This document shows, one piece after another, positions 5,864 to 6,124 of a stretch of 6,124 nucleotides of DNA (its first letter is position 1; every line of letters begins with the position of its first letter). Location: NCBI GenBank assembly GCA_030641505.1, contig DAOWHI010000111.1, positions 1-6,124 on the forward strand, read 5' to 3'. A program made the translations under genes and the position numbers. This DNA is from Gemmatimonadota bacterium. GTDB taxonomy: Bacteria > Gemmatimonadota > Gemmatimonadetes > JACCXV01 > JAHWKZ01. Below the pieces are notes generated by a model that was given only the letters and a program-made list of their open reading frames with translations, was not told the DNA's origin and did no database searches.

Positions 5864-6124
5864 GTGATCGGGTCGCTCATGCACCAGCTCGAACGTCGCC
5901 TGGCGGCGCGTGATACGGAGCGACAGTCTCACGCCTTTGACTGGGGGTTCGAGCATCTCGATCCGGCGCCCCCGCCGCAGCGGGACCCAGCCAGAGCGCT
6001 TCTCCAGTGGGCGCGCGACGTCGTCCAAGACCCAACCCGCTTTTTCGTCGACCCGGGCCGCCCCCCGCTTGCTGACGAAACCTCCGATGATCGACTTCGG
6101 TTTCCCAGCCCCGTCCGCACGTCC
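5864..6124 (+). CDS. Unidentified protein, N-terminal 87 residues (possibly alpha/beta hydrolase family)
   Basis: An open frame from GTG 5864 runs off the right edge without a stop. The translation looks like real protein: 'HQLERRLAARDTERQ', then 'HAFDWGFEHL' (about 24-33), a Pro-rich link, 'ALLQWARDVVQDPTRFF' (about 46-62) and 'DRLRFPSPVRT' (about 76-86). The combination 'F-[DE]-W-G-x-E-x-L', a helix ending in 'FF', and 'L-x-F-P-S-P-V-R-T' reminds me of the N-terminal region before the core of a group of uncharacterised bacterial alpha/beta hydrolases. That is recall, not a search, and no catalytic residues are inside the window. No signal peptide or membrane segment is seen. The gene follows ispH by 15 bases and shares its reading frame; a GAGGT site supports the GTG start. 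Coding is likely; the family is tentative. Confidence 0.65.
   Translation, partial: MIGSLMHQLERRLAARDTERQSHAFDWGFEHLDPAPPPQRDPARALLQWARDVVQDPTRFFVDPGRPPLADETSDDRLRFPSPVRTS

Noticed and set aside
5102..6028. Minus-strand open frame of 308 codons opposite ispH and the last gene
   Set aside because: It is antisense to conserved IspH residues and to the downstream frame; its His/Arg/Asp-rich translation has no recognisable domain.

Overview
The window is a GC-rich (roughly 60-63% by eye), tightly packed bacterial chromosomal segment with every supportable gene on the + strand. The taxon cannot be fixed from the sequence. The IspH protein is the long, cyanobacterial/plant-like form, and the hexamer CGATCG is strongly over-represented. 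Such features occur in several GC-rich phyla, and nothing seen here (full HIP1 octamers are rare) demands a cyanobacterium. There are no phage, IS, CRISPR, tRNA or rRNA signals. It reads as an ordinary chromosomal neighbourhood rather than a mobile island.

Region 1 (2-4331) is a four-gene, translationally coupled run: the 3' end of a monoacylglycerol-lipase/lysophospholipase-type alpha/beta hydrolase; an RNA 2',3'-cyclic phosphodiesterase of the ThpR/LigT 2H family whose start overlaps the hydrolase stop by 17 bases; an Mre11/SbcD/YhaO-type metallophosphoesterase starting at a GTG one base after the ThpR stop; and a Rad50/SbcC/YhaN-type ATPase starting at a GTG that overlaps the nuclease stop (GTGA). 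The last two should form a nuclease-ATPase complex acting on DNA ends or aberrant DNA structures. The ATPase is short (736 aa) and carries two adjacent hydrophobic segments in the middle of its coiled coil, with no CxxC zinc hook, so the complex is probably held at the membrane as proposed for YhaN-like proteins. The nuclease has GTHD where the family motif is GNHD. How the RNA-end phosphodiesterase relates to this pair is unknown, but the coupling is tight.

Region 2 (4332-4630) is the only sizeable non-coding stretch. It has an AT-rich island that may hold a promoter, then two consecutive hairpins that both display the same octamer CAGGCGCT at or in the loop. This could be a structured leader of the next gene or a 3' end structure of the upstream operon; it lacks the T-tract of a standard intrinsic terminator.

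Region 3 (4631-6124) holds ispH, the last enzyme of the MEP isoprenoid pathway, with its three cluster cysteines intact. It is followed after 15 bases by the 5' end of a gene running off the window, whose visible N-terminus faintly resembles a family of alpha/beta hydrolases.
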